This document shows, in pieces, positions 44,817 to 53,380 of a stretch of 64,000 nucleotides of DNA (positions are counted from its first letter, which is position 1; each line of letters begins with the position of its first letter). The position numbers and the translations under genes were made by a program. Source of the stretch: an uncultured Paracoccaceae bacterium (lineage in GTDB: Bacteria > Pseudomonadota > Alphaproteobacteria > Rhodobacterales > Rhodobacteraceae); contig CANNFR010000009.1 of the NCBI GenBank assembly GCA_947503935.1, forward strand, positions 187,501 through 251,500, in the 5' to 3' direction. Below the pieces are notes generated by a model that was not told the DNA's origin, searched no databases, and worked only from the letters and a program-made list of their open reading frames with translations.

Positions 44817-45170
44817 ATGGCCGGAAAACACTCCGCAACGAAAGCCTCGGGCGATGCCGGGTCAGCGGCGATGCAAGCAATGACCGATCTGCAGGCCGCC
44901 TGGCTTGGCCCGATGACGGCGATGGGAACGACGATGCTGGAAAGCATGGCCGATCTCGGCAATGAGGTCACGCAATTCATCGCCGAGCGGATGCAGGAAG
45001 ATGTGAAAACGCAGCACCGAATCCTGCATTGCAAAGACCCGCATGAGCTGCACAAAATCCATGCGGAGTTCGTCCAGAAAGCGATCGATCAGTACACGGC
45101 CGAAACCGGCAAGCTGGTCGAAATGAGCAATGATTGGATGGCGTCCGCCTTCAAAACCAAGTCGGATTAG
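44817..45170 (+). CDS. phasin family protein
   Basis: 117 residues from ATG 44817, with AAGGAGAA (44803-44810) upstream. 'MTDLQAAWLGPMTAMGTTMLESMADLGNEVTQFIAERMQEDVKTQ' is an amphipathic helical phasin-type block that coats polyhydroxyalkanoate granules; the C-terminal half is a helical continuation. Divergent from the ATPase gene with a shared Fnr-like box, so probably induced at low oxygen. Specific PHA binding is not shown. Confidence 0.85.
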   Translation: MAGKHSATKASGDAGSAAMQAMTDLQAAWLGPMTAMGTTMLESMADLGNEVTQFIAERMQEDVKTQHRILHCKDPHELHKIHAEFVQKAIDQYTAETGKLVEMSNDWMASAFKTKSD

Positions 45171-45212
45171 CGCCTGAGACTTGGCTTGGGGCGAAGCTGA
45201 GCCGGACGATCG

Positions 45213-45926
45213 TCAGATCGCCTCGCCCGGCCTGTTCCAGTAAATCCGCCTTCTTCGATCAGATTCCCCGGACATACCGGTGGAATCCGGGTTGGCTGAA
45301 ATATGGGCGAAATTCTCGATCAGATAGCGCCGCTCCCAATCTGCCAAGGCCTGGTTCGTGCGGATTTTCTGAACGATCTGACCAGGGATTTCAGGTGGAA
45401 TGACATATTCGCCATTCTCGTGGGCGGGAGACGTGGGTAGTGCATTGAACGGCACGCCAGTTTCGATGGCCTTGTCATACATCGCCGCCATGCCAATCCG
45501 CGACAGGCCAAGTTTGACCCAGGGACGATCGAGCACACGGCCGTGCTCGAAAACGTAGGCTGTCATCGGTATGCCCATATAGCCTGGGACCTGTTCGGCC
45601 CGGATAGGGCCAAGGTGATCGTGAATTGCACCGGGCGCGCTGGATGCGCTGAGGAAGCCGTCGTCGATCCAGATTGCGTTGACGGGAATGGGGTAGCCCT
45701 GTGGAATGGCCAGGGATGCCGCGTTAAGAGCCCTGGCGAAATTACCCCTGCTATGCGCGACAACCCGGGGCACAAGCGGGTGTCTGCCGGTGCCAATCTC
45801 AAAAGCGGTGACATAGACCGGCGCATCGGTATATTCGCCCAACCCCAGCGACATGCCTCTGATATCGTCGGCCTTGCAGGCAGCCGTAAGGCCGATCAGC
45901 GCAGCGGCGGCAAGAGCATGTCTCAT
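45213..45926 (-). CDS. hypothetical lipoprotein
   Basis: 237 residues. N-terminus 'MRHALAAAALIGLTAACKAD' is a lipoprotein signal with a lipobox-like 'TAAC'. The mature part shows no recognisable domain; 'GMSLGLGEYTDAPVYVTAFEIGTGRH' and 'QALADWERRYLIENF' are notable but unassigned. It follows the frameshifted gene at 45923 with a 4-base overlap, as if they were coupled. Function unknown. Confidence 0.55.
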   Translation of the reverse strand: MRHALAAAALIGLTAACKADDIRGMSLGLGEYTDAPVYVTAFEIGTGRHPLVPRVVAHSRGNFARALNAASLAIPQGYPIPVNAIWIDDGFLSASSAPGAIHDHLGPIRAEQVPGYMGIPMTAYVFEHGRVLDRPWVKLGLSRIGMAAMYDKAIETGVPFNALPTSPAHENGEYVIPPEIPGQIVQKIRTNQALADWERRYLIENFAHISANPDSTGMSGESDRRRRIYWNRPGEAI

Positions 45927-46477
45927 GGCTGCTGGGCCCCGAGAACGCGGATGTTGTGGCGCTGGCCGACGTAATCATGAAGCATGAAGGCCTGATGCTG
46001 CATGACGCCCCGGATGCAGGGCGCGATATCGACGATCTCTACAGTCTCAACGCTAAGGCTTCCATCCATCCCGCTGGCCGCGAAGGCACCGTAGGCTTCA
46101 CCAAGGGTCAGCGCCCGATGCTTGGCGCGAACCCGGTCCAGCATCGGCTCATTTTTGGCATCAACCCGGTCGAAGAAGAAGGGGTGCAGTTCTTCGAAAA
46201 TCTCAAGCAATTCGGCGTCGGCCGCTTTGCGGGTGTCGGGCGCCATCAGGCCCGGTGCCTTTACGGCATTGCCCAGCAGATCTGAGTACCCGGCCGATAT
46301 AGGCCTCGGCCAAGTCCGTGGGCATGTCCTGCTGATCCGCCAAAGGGCCTTGCTTCTGGATGAACGCATCCAACGCGGCCTTGCCGCTTTGTCCGTCGAT
46401 GCGGCTGAGATAATCGATAGGTCCAAAACTCGATCTTGAATGCGGTCGGTATCACACCTGTCTAACACTTTGTGCAA
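45923..46477 (-). pseudogene. frameshifted unknown gene upstream of lipoprotein
   Basis: In the right frame the C-terminal part reads 'YSDLLGNAVKAPGLMAPDTRKAADAELLEIFEELHPFFF' and on to 'MLHDYVGQRHNIRVLGAQQP'. The N-terminal part fits a different frame ('FGPIDYLSRIDGQSGKAAL' to 'AEAYIGR'). Removing one base from the ccc run at 46289-46291 joins them as 'AEAYIGRYSDLLGN'. The first frame has no ATG; a TGA precedes it near 46430. The 5' end is therefore lost. I take it as a broken gene next to the ruined phosphonate locus. No family recognised. Confidence 0.5.
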
Positions 46478-46581
46478 GCACAGGCTCTACCGGCCCGGAT
46501 TTGTCATAGAATGACGCTGCGGCTGACAGAGGACCGAAGCCGTCGGTCGCCCGGATCACGCAAGAGCGGGGGACACACCTG

Positions 46582-46718
46582 CCGATTATTGCCGAAGTCA
46601 CCAAAAGGTTCGGTGCGAGTATCCCTCCCGGGCGGCCAGCCGCAACGTGCGGCGTTCCGACCCCGCCTTCTGCGCCAACCGATTGCAGCGGGGTCAGCCG
46701 GTAACTTTCGGCAAGTAG
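46582..46718 (+). pseudogene. possible phnC remnant
   Basis: Frame fragments recall the ABC protein PhnC: 'IIAEVTKRFGA' then 'SIPPG' in one frame (compare the start 'VTKRFG...IPxG' of phosphonate ATPases), and 'ANRLQRGQPVTFGK' in another frame (compare 'INRLxxxxxGxVxFG'). Two different frames and stop codons show decay. The evidence is thin and rests on short motifs. Confidence 0.3.
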
Positions 46719-46836
46719 AGCGACAGCATCGCTGCAACCGGTTCATCGATATTGCGTCTGGCATGGCCAACTGCGACAGAGCCACCCTTTCCGCAAGATA
46801 CCCGTTTCGTTCACCAGACCCATGATGATTGCCCAT

Positions 46837-47550
46837 TCAGTCGTCGGACAGCGTCAGCGTGACCTTGTCGCCCGCAAACCAGCTATGGCCGAACTCCACC
46901 GGCTGACCCTTAGGATCGACGTTGATCCCAACGGTGCGCAGAACCGGAGCGCCTTCGGCGATGCGCAGGTGCAAGGCCTGCGTAGCGTTGGCCAGTTTGG
47001 CCGTGATCTGGGTGCTTGCGCGGGTGTAGTCGGTGACGCCGCCTCGCTCCAGAGCAGCGGTCACCGACTGCGTTTCAACCAGATCGTCGCGCAAGGTCGG
47101 GAACCGGTCAGCCGGGAAAACACTGCGGAACAACGCGATGGGCTGGTCGTCGGACAGCGATAGCCCCTCATAGACCAGAACATGGGCCCCGTCCGGCAGG
47201 GCGAGGGCGTCACGTTCGGCCGGGTTTGCCGCCCTGGCCTCAAGCGACAGGATCTTCTTTGCCGGGCTGTGGCCCGCCGCCCTGAGGTTCTGGTGATACC
47301 TGACGCGTCGGCCCAGCGCATAATGTGTGGGTGTCGTCGTGACGAAAACGCCCGCGCCACGCCGCGCGAAAATCAAACCTTCGTCGATCAGTGATTTAAG
47401 GGCGTGGCGCACCGTGTGCCGGTTGACGCCATACTTCCCGGCAAGCTGGGCCTCGGTCGGCAATTTATCTCCCGGGTGGTAATGGCCGTTGGCCAGATCA
47501 AGCCTCAGCGCGTCGGCTATCGCGCGCCAGATTGGAGTTCGTTTGATCAT
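46837..47550 (-). CDS. phnF: GntR/HutC-family regulator PhnF
   Basis: 237 residues. N-terminal GntR winged HTH ('YHPGDKLPTEAQLAGKYGVNRHTVRHALKSLIDEGLIFARRGAGVFV'), then a UTRA effector domain typical of the HutC group. 'RRVRYHQNLRAAGHSPAKKIL' is the usual PhnF/HutC linker. It is divergent from the phn remnants with a GTTGTATATACAAC palindrome between. It represses phosphonate genes in the absence of substrate. The gene is intact although its target operon is broken. Confidence 0.92.
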   Translation of the reverse strand: MIKRTPIWRAIADALRLDLANGHYHPGDKLPTEAQLAGKYGVNRHTVRHALKSLIDEGLIFARRGAGVFVTTTPTHYALGRRVRYHQNLRAAGHSPAKKILSLEARAANPAERDALALPDGAHVLVYEGLSLSDDQPIALFRSVFPADRFPTLRDDLVETQSVTAALERGGVTDYTRASTQITAKLANATQALHLRIAEGAPVLRTVGINVDPKGQPVEFGHSWFAGDKVTLTLSDD

Positions 47551-47612
47551 ATCATCGAAATTTCATCGTTTGGGGCTTGGCGTGGGGATGGGATATCGCT
47601 AGTATTTGTCTA

Positions 47613-47626
47613 GTTGTATATACAAC
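47613..47626. promoter_or_regulatory. PhnF/HutC-type operator
   Basis: GTTGTATATACAAC, a perfect 14-bp palindrome. Its core GTATATAC fits the GT-N-TA-N-AC pattern of HutC-group GntR regulators. It sits between phnF and the phnG-like start (47643). A nearby direct repeat 'tgtctag' (47607 and 47636) flanks it. Confidence 0.7.
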
Positions 47627-47642
47627 AGGAAAAGATGTCTAG

Positions 47643-48308
47643 ATGAAAATGAGCACCGATCAGACTGCAGAGCGGAAGGATGGGTTGGGCCTTCTGACCA
47701 ACGCGTCTGCCGATGATGTGGCCGCGCGCTGGCGAGATCTTGACCACGCCCCGCGCTACACCCTTTTGTGCGGGCCGGCCGGGCATCAAGGAGCACATGA
47801 TATTGTCCCTGTCGGACGTTGCGAGGCTCTAGGTGAATGCGCGGCTGTTTCCCCAGGGGGCTCGATTTCCTGTTCACCTGAAGTGACCGGCTGGCCGCCC
47901 TGCCGCGCACGACACGTCTCGACATGCCCTGCGCAGCGTATCTATGCCGTGCCGCCTTACACCAAGGTCGTGTCGCTTGACTTCGAAGACCATCTCTTCG
48001 AGGCCAGCAAGGCCAATCATCCTTGCGGTCTCAGCGGGGGCCCTGACAGCTACCTTGACGAGCTGATCTTCGATAATGATGGCCGCCTGATGCACGGCGA
48101 GATGCGCCATGACAACGGCGTGATCATGCTGGGCAGTGTTGACACGCCGCCTCAGGTGCAAAGCCCCGGTATCTACGTGGTCGTCGCGGATGTCGGTGCG
48201 CATCACAAAGTCGCTGTCGCAGCAGGCGCAGATATCGTCTACCCGCCCGAGGCGATCTGTGATCGCCAGATCGACGTGACGGGCTTTGCGCAGGGCCTGG
48301 CTGCATGA
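47643..48308 (+). pseudogene. chimeric fossil of the C-P lyase operon (phnG'/phnL' plus VOC-like)
   Basis: An open frame of 221 codons made of unlike pieces. Codons 1-46 ('MSTDQTAERKD', 'RYTLLCGP') look like the N-terminus of PhnG. At 47797, in another frame, 'MILSLSDVARL-stop-VNARLFPQGARFPVHLK' resembles the PhnL start. About 47937-48252 ('VIMLGSVDTPP', 'VVVADVGAHHKVAVAAGADIV') is a damaged VOC/glyoxalase domain. The last 17 codons 'ICDRQIDVTGFAQGLAA' match the end of alphaproteobacterial PhnL, and its TGA overlaps phnN as in an intact operon. No functional protein is expected. Confidence 0.7.
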
Positions 48309-48847
48309 GCGGCCGGTTCATCGCGGTCGTCGGCCCCTCTGGCGTCGGCAAGGATACCGTGATGGCGGCTTTGGCCGATCGTGACCCGCAATTCGCGCTC
48401 GTGCGGCGGGTCATCACGCGGCCCGGCGATGCCGGCGGTGAAGACTTCGATGGCGTGACCGAGGAAGCCTTCGCCACCCGCGACGTGGCGGGGGAGTTTG
48501 CCCTGTCATGGTCCGCGCACGGATTGCGCTATGGCATCCCCGCGCGTGTCGACGACGACATCGCCGCAGGCCGCACCGTATTGGCCAATCTGTCGCGGAG
48601 CATCCTTGCAACGGCGCAAGGCCGCTTTGCCCGTCTTGAAGTGATCGTCCTGACGGCCGAAAAGTCCGCCTTGGCCGCACGGCTGCAGGCCCGTAATCGC
48701 GAGAGCGCGGATCAGATCGCCCGCCGCCTTGCGCGCGCCTCCTCGCCCATTCCCGAAGGTGTCCGCAAGCATATCGTCGACAATAGCGGCCCCCTCGACC
48801 AAACGGTCGATGCGGTTCTGGCCTGCCTCTATCCGGTCAGGGCATAG
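48305..48847 (+). CDS. phnN: ribose 1,5-bisphosphate phosphokinase PhnN
   Basis: 180 residues. It makes PRPP from ribose 1,5-bisphosphate, the last step of the C-P lyase route. P-loop 'GPSGVGKDT' (9-17) and the guanylate-kinase-like core 'ARLQARNRESADQIARRL' are present. ATG 48305 overlaps the preceding remnant's TGA. Its end overlaps the convergent DUF1045 gene by 19 bases. Intact, but now without the C-P lyase core. Confidence 0.92.
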   Translation: MSGRFIAVVGPSGVGKDTVMAALADRDPQFALVRRVITRPGDAGGEDFDGVTEEAFATRDVAGEFALSWSAHGLRYGIPARVDDDIAAGRTVLANLSRSILATAQGRFARLEVIVLTAEKSALAARLQARNRESADQIARRLARASSPIPEGVRKHIVDNSGPLDQTVDAVLACLYPVRA

Positions 48848-49500
48848 CGATGGATCTGATGAAACATCCCCGCCGCATCCTGACCCATCAGCGTGATCGC
48901 ATCGATGATCAGCGGTTGGCTGAGGAAGGGCGCGACAAGCGGGTGCAAGGCTTTCAGCACGGTCGACATCTCGTCAAGCGCGCCGGTCAGCGTGAGATGA
49001 AAGTGAAAATCCTCAAAGATGTAGGGATAGCCCCAGTCCAGCATCTGCGTGTCCTGCCGCGCCGTCAGGCCGGTCGCCCTGCGGCGGGCGATATAGGCTT
49101 CGGTCAGGGGCGCACGGAAGGGATCGAGGGTTCGGACAATATCGGCGGCCAGCATCCGCAACGGCGCCGTTTCTTCCTGCGGTCGCAGCGCGACGAACCC
49201 GTGCTTAGCGCTCAAGGAAAGGCTGTCGATGCGCACGGGTTTTCCCGTTGCCGCGAACGCAGCGGTGGCCTCCGCAAGGTGGTCGGGGCTCTTGCCTGGC
49301 GCCAATCCGAAGGGGGCCTTCAGGGTGCCGTGAAACCCATATTTGCGCGGCGTGCGTGTGATCTGGGCCACGTCCACACCCTGAACCGGCGGGTGTTCAA
49401 CCGCTGTGCCCGTGGCGCTGTCCCAGCCCAGCCAGGCCGCCCCGAAATCGGCCAAGGGCCCTGGCGGCGGCGTATAGAAAACAGCGTATCGCCTGAACAT
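48829..49500 (-). CDS. DUF1045 phosphonate-associated protein (2H-like)
   Basis: 223 residues from ATG 49500 ('MFRRYAVFYTPPPGPLADFGAAWLGWDS'), with a GGGAGGG site upstream; a longer in-frame start exists at 49533. The family is found in alpha-proteobacterial phn operons and resembles 2H phosphoesterases ('YGFHGTLKAPFGL' and 'EDFHFHLTLTG' supply the two HxT/HxS-like motifs). It is thought to act in opening the cyclic phosphate made by C-P lyase, as PhnP does elsewhere. Confidence 0.88.
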   Translation of the reverse strand: MFRRYAVFYTPPPGPLADFGAAWLGWDSATGTAVEHPPVQGVDVAQITRTPRKYGFHGTLKAPFGLAPGKSPDHLAEATAAFAATGKPVRIDSLSLSAKHGFVALRPQEETAPLRMLAADIVRTLDPFRAPLTEAYIARRRATGLTARQDTQMLDWGYPYIFEDFHFHLTLTGALDEMSTVLKALHPLVAPFLSQPLIIDAITLMGQDAAGMFHQIHRYALTG

Positions 49501-49550
49501 CGCAGCCCTCCCGCCACCGAACCCTACTGCCAAAACAGCGTGACAGTGAC

Positions 49551-50696
49551 ATGACAGACAAAACCATCCTCGCCAATGCGCGCCTGATCCTGAAGGACGA
49601 GGTTGTCCATGGCGCGATCCATATCGAAAACGGTCTGATCGCGGCCATCGATCAGGGGCGCGCGGCCCCGCCGGGCTCTGTCGATGTCGGCGGAGATTTC
49701 ATCGCCCCCGGCCTGGTCGAACTGCATACCGACAATCTTGAGCGGCACCTGTCGCCCCGGCCCAAGGTCGACTGGCCACATCGCGCGGCGATTGTCGCCC
49801 ATGACCGCGAATTGGCCGGCACCGGCATTACGACGGTGTTCGATGCAATCCGCGTGGGCTCGATCATATCAGACAGCCCGACGCGCTACGGCAAATACGC
49901 CCGTCAGATGGCCGATGAAATCTTGACGATGCACAAGGTGGGCGCGTTGCGCATCAGCCATCACATCCACCTGCGGGCCGAGATCTGTTCCGAGACGCTG
50001 GAGGACGAGCTTGCCGAATTCGGGCCCGAGGATCGCGTGGGCATCGTGTCGATGATGGACCACACGCCGGGGCAGCGGCAATTCAGCGACATCGAGAAGT
50101 ACAAGGATTACGTGTGCGGCAAGCATAGGATGAACCCGACCGAATTTGAAGAGTATGTGACCTTCCTGCGCGGCCTTCAGGACAGCTTTGGCGCGCGGCA
50201 TGAACAAGCCACTGTCGCCGCCGCCAAGCGGTATGGCGCCACCCTTGCCAGCCATGATGACACGACGGCCGCGCAGGTGGCCACCAGCCACGGCTATGGT
50301 GTGACGCTGGCCGAGTTTCCGACCACCGTCGAGGCCGCCAATGCCTGTCACGAAAGGCAGATCGGAACCCTGATGGGGGCCCCGAACCTGATCCGCGGCG
50401 GGTCGCATTCGGGCAATGTCGCCGCACAGGATCTGGCCCGGATCGACCGGCTGGATATGCTCTCTTCCGACTATGTGCCGGCGGGCCTACTGCTTGCAGC
50501 CACCAAGCTGGGCGACCTCTGGGGCGACATGGCCCGCGGCGTCGCCACCGTGACACAAACGCCTGCCCAAGCCGTGGGTATCGACGATCGCGGGCAGCTA
50601 GCGACCGGACTGCGCGCCGATATCATTCGGTTTGGCATGGTCGAAAATGTCCCAGTTTTGAAGACCGTCTGGAGCCAGGGAACCCAAGTGGCCTGA
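49551..50696 (+). CDS. phnM: ribose 1-methylphosphonate 5-triphosphate diphosphatase PhnM
   Basis: 381 residues of the amidohydrolase superfamily. Metal and substrate residues appear in 'ELHTDNLERH', 'HHIHLRAEI', 'SMMDHTPGQRQF', 'ASHDDTT' and 'SSDYVP'. It removes pyrophosphate from the triphosphate made by PhnI/G/H/L. Its partners are lost from this locus. Divergent from DUF1045. Confidence 0.95.
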   Translation: MTDKTILANARLILKDEVVHGAIHIENGLIAAIDQGRAAPPGSVDVGGDFIAPGLVELHTDNLERHLSPRPKVDWPHRAAIVAHDRELAGTGITTVFDAIRVGSIISDSPTRYGKYARQMADEILTMHKVGALRISHHIHLRAEICSETLEDELAEFGPEDRVGIVSMMDHTPGQRQFSDIEKYKDYVCGKHRMNPTEFEEYVTFLRGLQDSFGARHEQATVAAAKRYGATLASHDDTTAAQVATSHGYGVTLAEFPTTVEAANACHERQIGTLMGAPNLIRGGSHSGNVAAQDLARIDRLDMLSSDYVPAGLLLAATKLGDLWGDMARGVATVTQTPAQAVGIDDRGQLATGLRADIIRFGMVENVPVLKTVWSQGTQVA

Positions 50697-50980
50697 CCAC
50701 AATCCCGGCTCTCTCTTAGGGCCGCACAAATGATGACCCGGCTCATCCGCGCGGAAGCCATCAGGTCGCTTCGACCTTTGCGTCAAGAACTGAAATGATC
50801 GGGTGAAATCAAGCTAATTGGCCGATTTGGGCAGATACTGGCGAATGTTCCGGCGTGCATGCGCGCGAGCGGCCGTGGGTGTTTCCGGCTGATTTTTCCG
50901 AGGCCGATGCGCCTTTCGGCCTAGGGTCTGTTGAACCTCAAGTGAATCTCATCAGACCCCAAACGGAACCCTCGAAATCC

Positions 50981-51709
50981 TCAGGCCCTTCTTGTGACGG
51001 TCCCTTCGAGGCTTGCTTCGAAAGCCGACCAAGACCGAAGATCAAAAGGGCCGTTCGTCGCGCGCGCGTCCATCATTCTGTCGCACCGAAATGTGCGCGG
51101 TGCGGCGCGCAGATGATCCCAACACATGGCGTACCAGACCGGCGGATTGAGGAGCAGATAGTGCGGTTCGACCTCGCGTTTGGTTTCAGCCGACAGGCCG
51201 TCGCGGTAGCGCAGCACCATCACACGCTGCAGAACAAACGCGGTCTTGAGCGCATCGCCAACTTGGCCGGGCATTGCGCCAAGCGTCCCGACCACCGCGC
51301 CGGAGGCTGTCTCGCCGATCCGGACACGGTCGCGCAAAGCGCCAATCGTGCGCTGATCGGCATGAGAGAACGAGGCTAGAAGTTTTCGGCGGATGGCATC
51401 CGCATGGCCCATCTGAAGCGCTGCGTTGGTCGTTTCGCCGATGGCCAGCCCGATCAGAAGATCGAGGGTTTCTTCCCGTGTCAGAGATATGCGCCCGATA
51501 CCCCATGTGGACGGAAGGCGCACACCTCCACCGCGCCCGCGTTCGGCCTCAATCGGCAGGCCACGCTCACGCAGGATATCGAGGTCGCGATGCACGGTGC
51601 GCAACGAAATCCCAAGCTCGGCCGCCGCATCGCCAAGCACGAGGGGCTCATCCGACTTCAGCCAACTTTCAAGACGATTCAGGCGCTCAATACGGGAGAG
51701 AGTGCTCAT
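50981..51709 (-). CDS. WYL-domain transcriptional regulator (YafY type)
   Basis: 242 residues. N-terminal DeoR-like HTH ('DAAAELGISLRTVHRDLDILRERGLPIEAERGRGGGVRL'), then the WYL-related ligand domain ('HYLLLNPPVWYAMCWDHLR' region). Divergent from the small ABM-like gene with about 85 bases between, so it likely regulates that operon. Confidence 0.93.
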   Translation of the reverse strand: MSTLSRIERLNRLESWLKSDEPLVLGDAAAELGISLRTVHRDLDILRERGLPIEAERGRGGGVRLPSTWGIGRISLTREETLDLLIGLAIGETTNAALQMGHADAIRRKLLASFSHADQRTIGALRDRVRIGETASGAVVGTLGAMPGQVGDALKTAFVLQRVMVLRYRDGLSAETKREVEPHYLLLNPPVWYAMCWDHLRAAPRTFRCDRMMDARATNGPFDLRSWSAFEASLEGTVTRRA

Positions 51710-51793
51710 GGAGGTCTTCTACCATAAAATATGCCATTTGTTGGCACTAATAGCCTTAAGCCGTTAGCGTCGAAATCAGAAACGGAAAAACCA

Positions 51794-52129
51794 ATGACAG
51801 ATGATGTCCTTGAACTCGCCAACTTCACGCTGGCTGACGGTGCAACAGAGGCGCAACTTCTTTCTGCGTCCGACGCTTTCCAGCGCGATTTTCTGGGCCA
51901 GCAGAACGGCTTTATCCGAAGAGACATGATCCGGCGGAGCGATGGGACTTATACGGATGTGATCCTGTGGCAGAGTCGCGCCGATGCCGATGCCGTGTTC
52001 GGACGCGCCCAGAACGCCGAGGCAGCCAGCGCTTACTTCGCGTGCATGAAGATTGATCCCGACGCGATGAACACGGGGGGGAGATCTGCACAATCCTGCG
52101 ATCATTCGCCAAGGCAGGCTGACACATAG
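51794..52129 (+). CDS. small antibiotic-biosynthesis-monooxygenase-like protein
   Basis: 111 residues from ATG 51794. 'VLELANFTLADGATEAQLLSASDAFQRDFLGQQNGFIRRDMI' is the ferredoxin-like ABM fold; 'TDVILWQSRADADAVF' continues it. In the present frame the tail 'GGRSAQSCDHSPRQADT' is unlike the family. Dropping one G from the run at 52075-52081 gives 'NTGEICTILRSFAKAG' and a stop at 52122, which looks native. The gene sits just before the alkylation repair gene. Confidence 0.75.
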   Translation: MTDDVLELANFTLADGATEAQLLSASDAFQRDFLGQQNGFIRRDMIRRSDGTYTDVILWQSRADADAVFGRAQNAEAASAYFACMKIDPDAMNTGGRSAQSCDHSPRQADT

Positions 52130-53262
52130 TGGAACCGTTCAAGAACGCGATATCGCCAGGGCTTGTCCGCCTGACGGGCGATCTGCTTGCCCAACATCTG
52201 CCGGGCGGCGACGCGGATGCGTTCGCCGCGCCTTTGATCCCGCAATTGGACGCGCTCGAGCTGAAGCAGCGTGTCGGTCTGATCGCCGATGCGCTGCACC
52301 AGGTTCTGCCGACCGATCACGCGGCGCGACAGGCCGTGTTGCTTGCCCTGCTGCACCCCGATGACGAGGGTCGCGCGAACGGCAAAAGCTCGGGCGAGGG
52401 GTTGTGCGGCTGGGGCATCTGGCCATTGACCACGGTTATCGGGCAACACGGGTTAGGCCCGATCGAGCGCTCACTCGACACGCTGCGCGAAATGACCAAG
52501 CGCGGCACGTCGGAGTTTGACGTCCGGCCATTTATCGCATCGGATCCGGGCAGCGCCTTGCCGATCATTCAATCCTGGGCAGACGATCCGAATTATCACG
52601 TGCGCCGCCTTGTCAGCGAGGGCACGCGCCCAAGGTTGCCTTGGGGTATGCGGTTGCAAGCGCTGGTCGAAGACCCGTCGCCCATGCTGCCCGTGCTGGC
52701 GCGGTTACGCGACGACCCGTCGGACTATGTCCGGCGTTCGGTCGCGAACCACCTCAACGATATCGCCAAGGACCATCCCGACCTCGTCGCGCGCGTGGCG
52801 GCAGAATGGATGGAGAGGGCTGGCCCCGACCGGGTGAAACTGTTGCGCCACGCTTGCCGGACCCTCGTGAAAGCGGGGCATGCCGAGGCGCTCGCTCTCT
52901 TCGGCTTTCAAGCGCCCCAAATCGCAGAGCCTGTCCTTCGGATCGAAAATTCGACCGTTCGGATTGAGGAATCCTTGAGTTTCGACGTCTCGCTAAGGTC
53001 GGCTGCAAAAACACCGCAGCAGCTTGTCATCGACTATGTCATTCACCATCAAAAGGCGAACGGCACGCTGTCGCCGAAGGTGTTCAAGTGGACGACACTG
53101 TCGCTCGCGCCCGGTGAAGAACGGAGACTGGCGCGCAACCACACCATCAAACCTGTCACCACACGACGCTACCATGCTGGTCCGCATGCCTTGAGCCTCC
53201 GGATCAATGGCGTGGATTTCGGATATGTGCCGTTTGATCTGGAAATCGCGCCGGGAGAGTGA
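52129..53262 (+). CDS. AlkD-type DNA alkylation repair protein
   Basis: 377 residues, GTG start. It is made of HEAT-like helical repeats ('DPGSALPIIQSWADDPNYHVRRLVSEGTRPRLPWGMRLQALVEDP' and 'DDPSDYVRRSVANHLNDIAKDHPDLV') of the AlkD/AlkC glycosylase family, which flips out alkylated bases. The C-terminal about 110 residues are beta-rich ('TLSLAPGEERRLARNHTIKPVTTRRYHAG'), as in the AlkC branch. Its start follows the native-looking stop of the ABM gene by six bases. Confidence 0.9.
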   Translation: MEPFKNAISPGLVRLTGDLLAQHLPGGDADAFAAPLIPQLDALELKQRVGLIADALHQVLPTDHAARQAVLLALLHPDDEGRANGKSSGEGLCGWGIWPLTTVIGQHGLGPIERSLDTLREMTKRGTSEFDVRPFIASDPGSALPIIQSWADDPNYHVRRLVSEGTRPRLPWGMRLQALVEDPSPMLPVLARLRDDPSDYVRRSVANHLNDIAKDHPDLVARVAAEWMERAGPDRVKLLRHACRTLVKAGHAEALALFGFQAPQIAEPVLRIENSTVRIEESLSFDVSLRSAAKTPQQLVIDYVIHHQKANGTLSPKVFKWTTLSLAPGEERRLARNHTIKPVTTRRYHAGPHALSLRINGVDFGYVPFDLEIAPGE

Positions 53263-53380
53263 GAGCGGTCGAAACTCAGGTGGTCTGGCTTTCCAGAGCG
53301 GCGTCTGCCCCTTTTGATTTGAGCGAAATCAACTCGCTCGGCGCGCAGACCCTCCATATTGGGCGGCGAAAGGACCATGG

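Noticed and set aside
41974-44883. 969-codon plus-strand ORF opposite the P-type ATPase
   Set aside because: Composition is that of a reversed gene; the minus strand has all ATPase motifs.
50855-51379. Plus-strand ORF opposite the WYL regulator
   Set aside because: Shadow frame; the minus-strand gene has clear family motifs.
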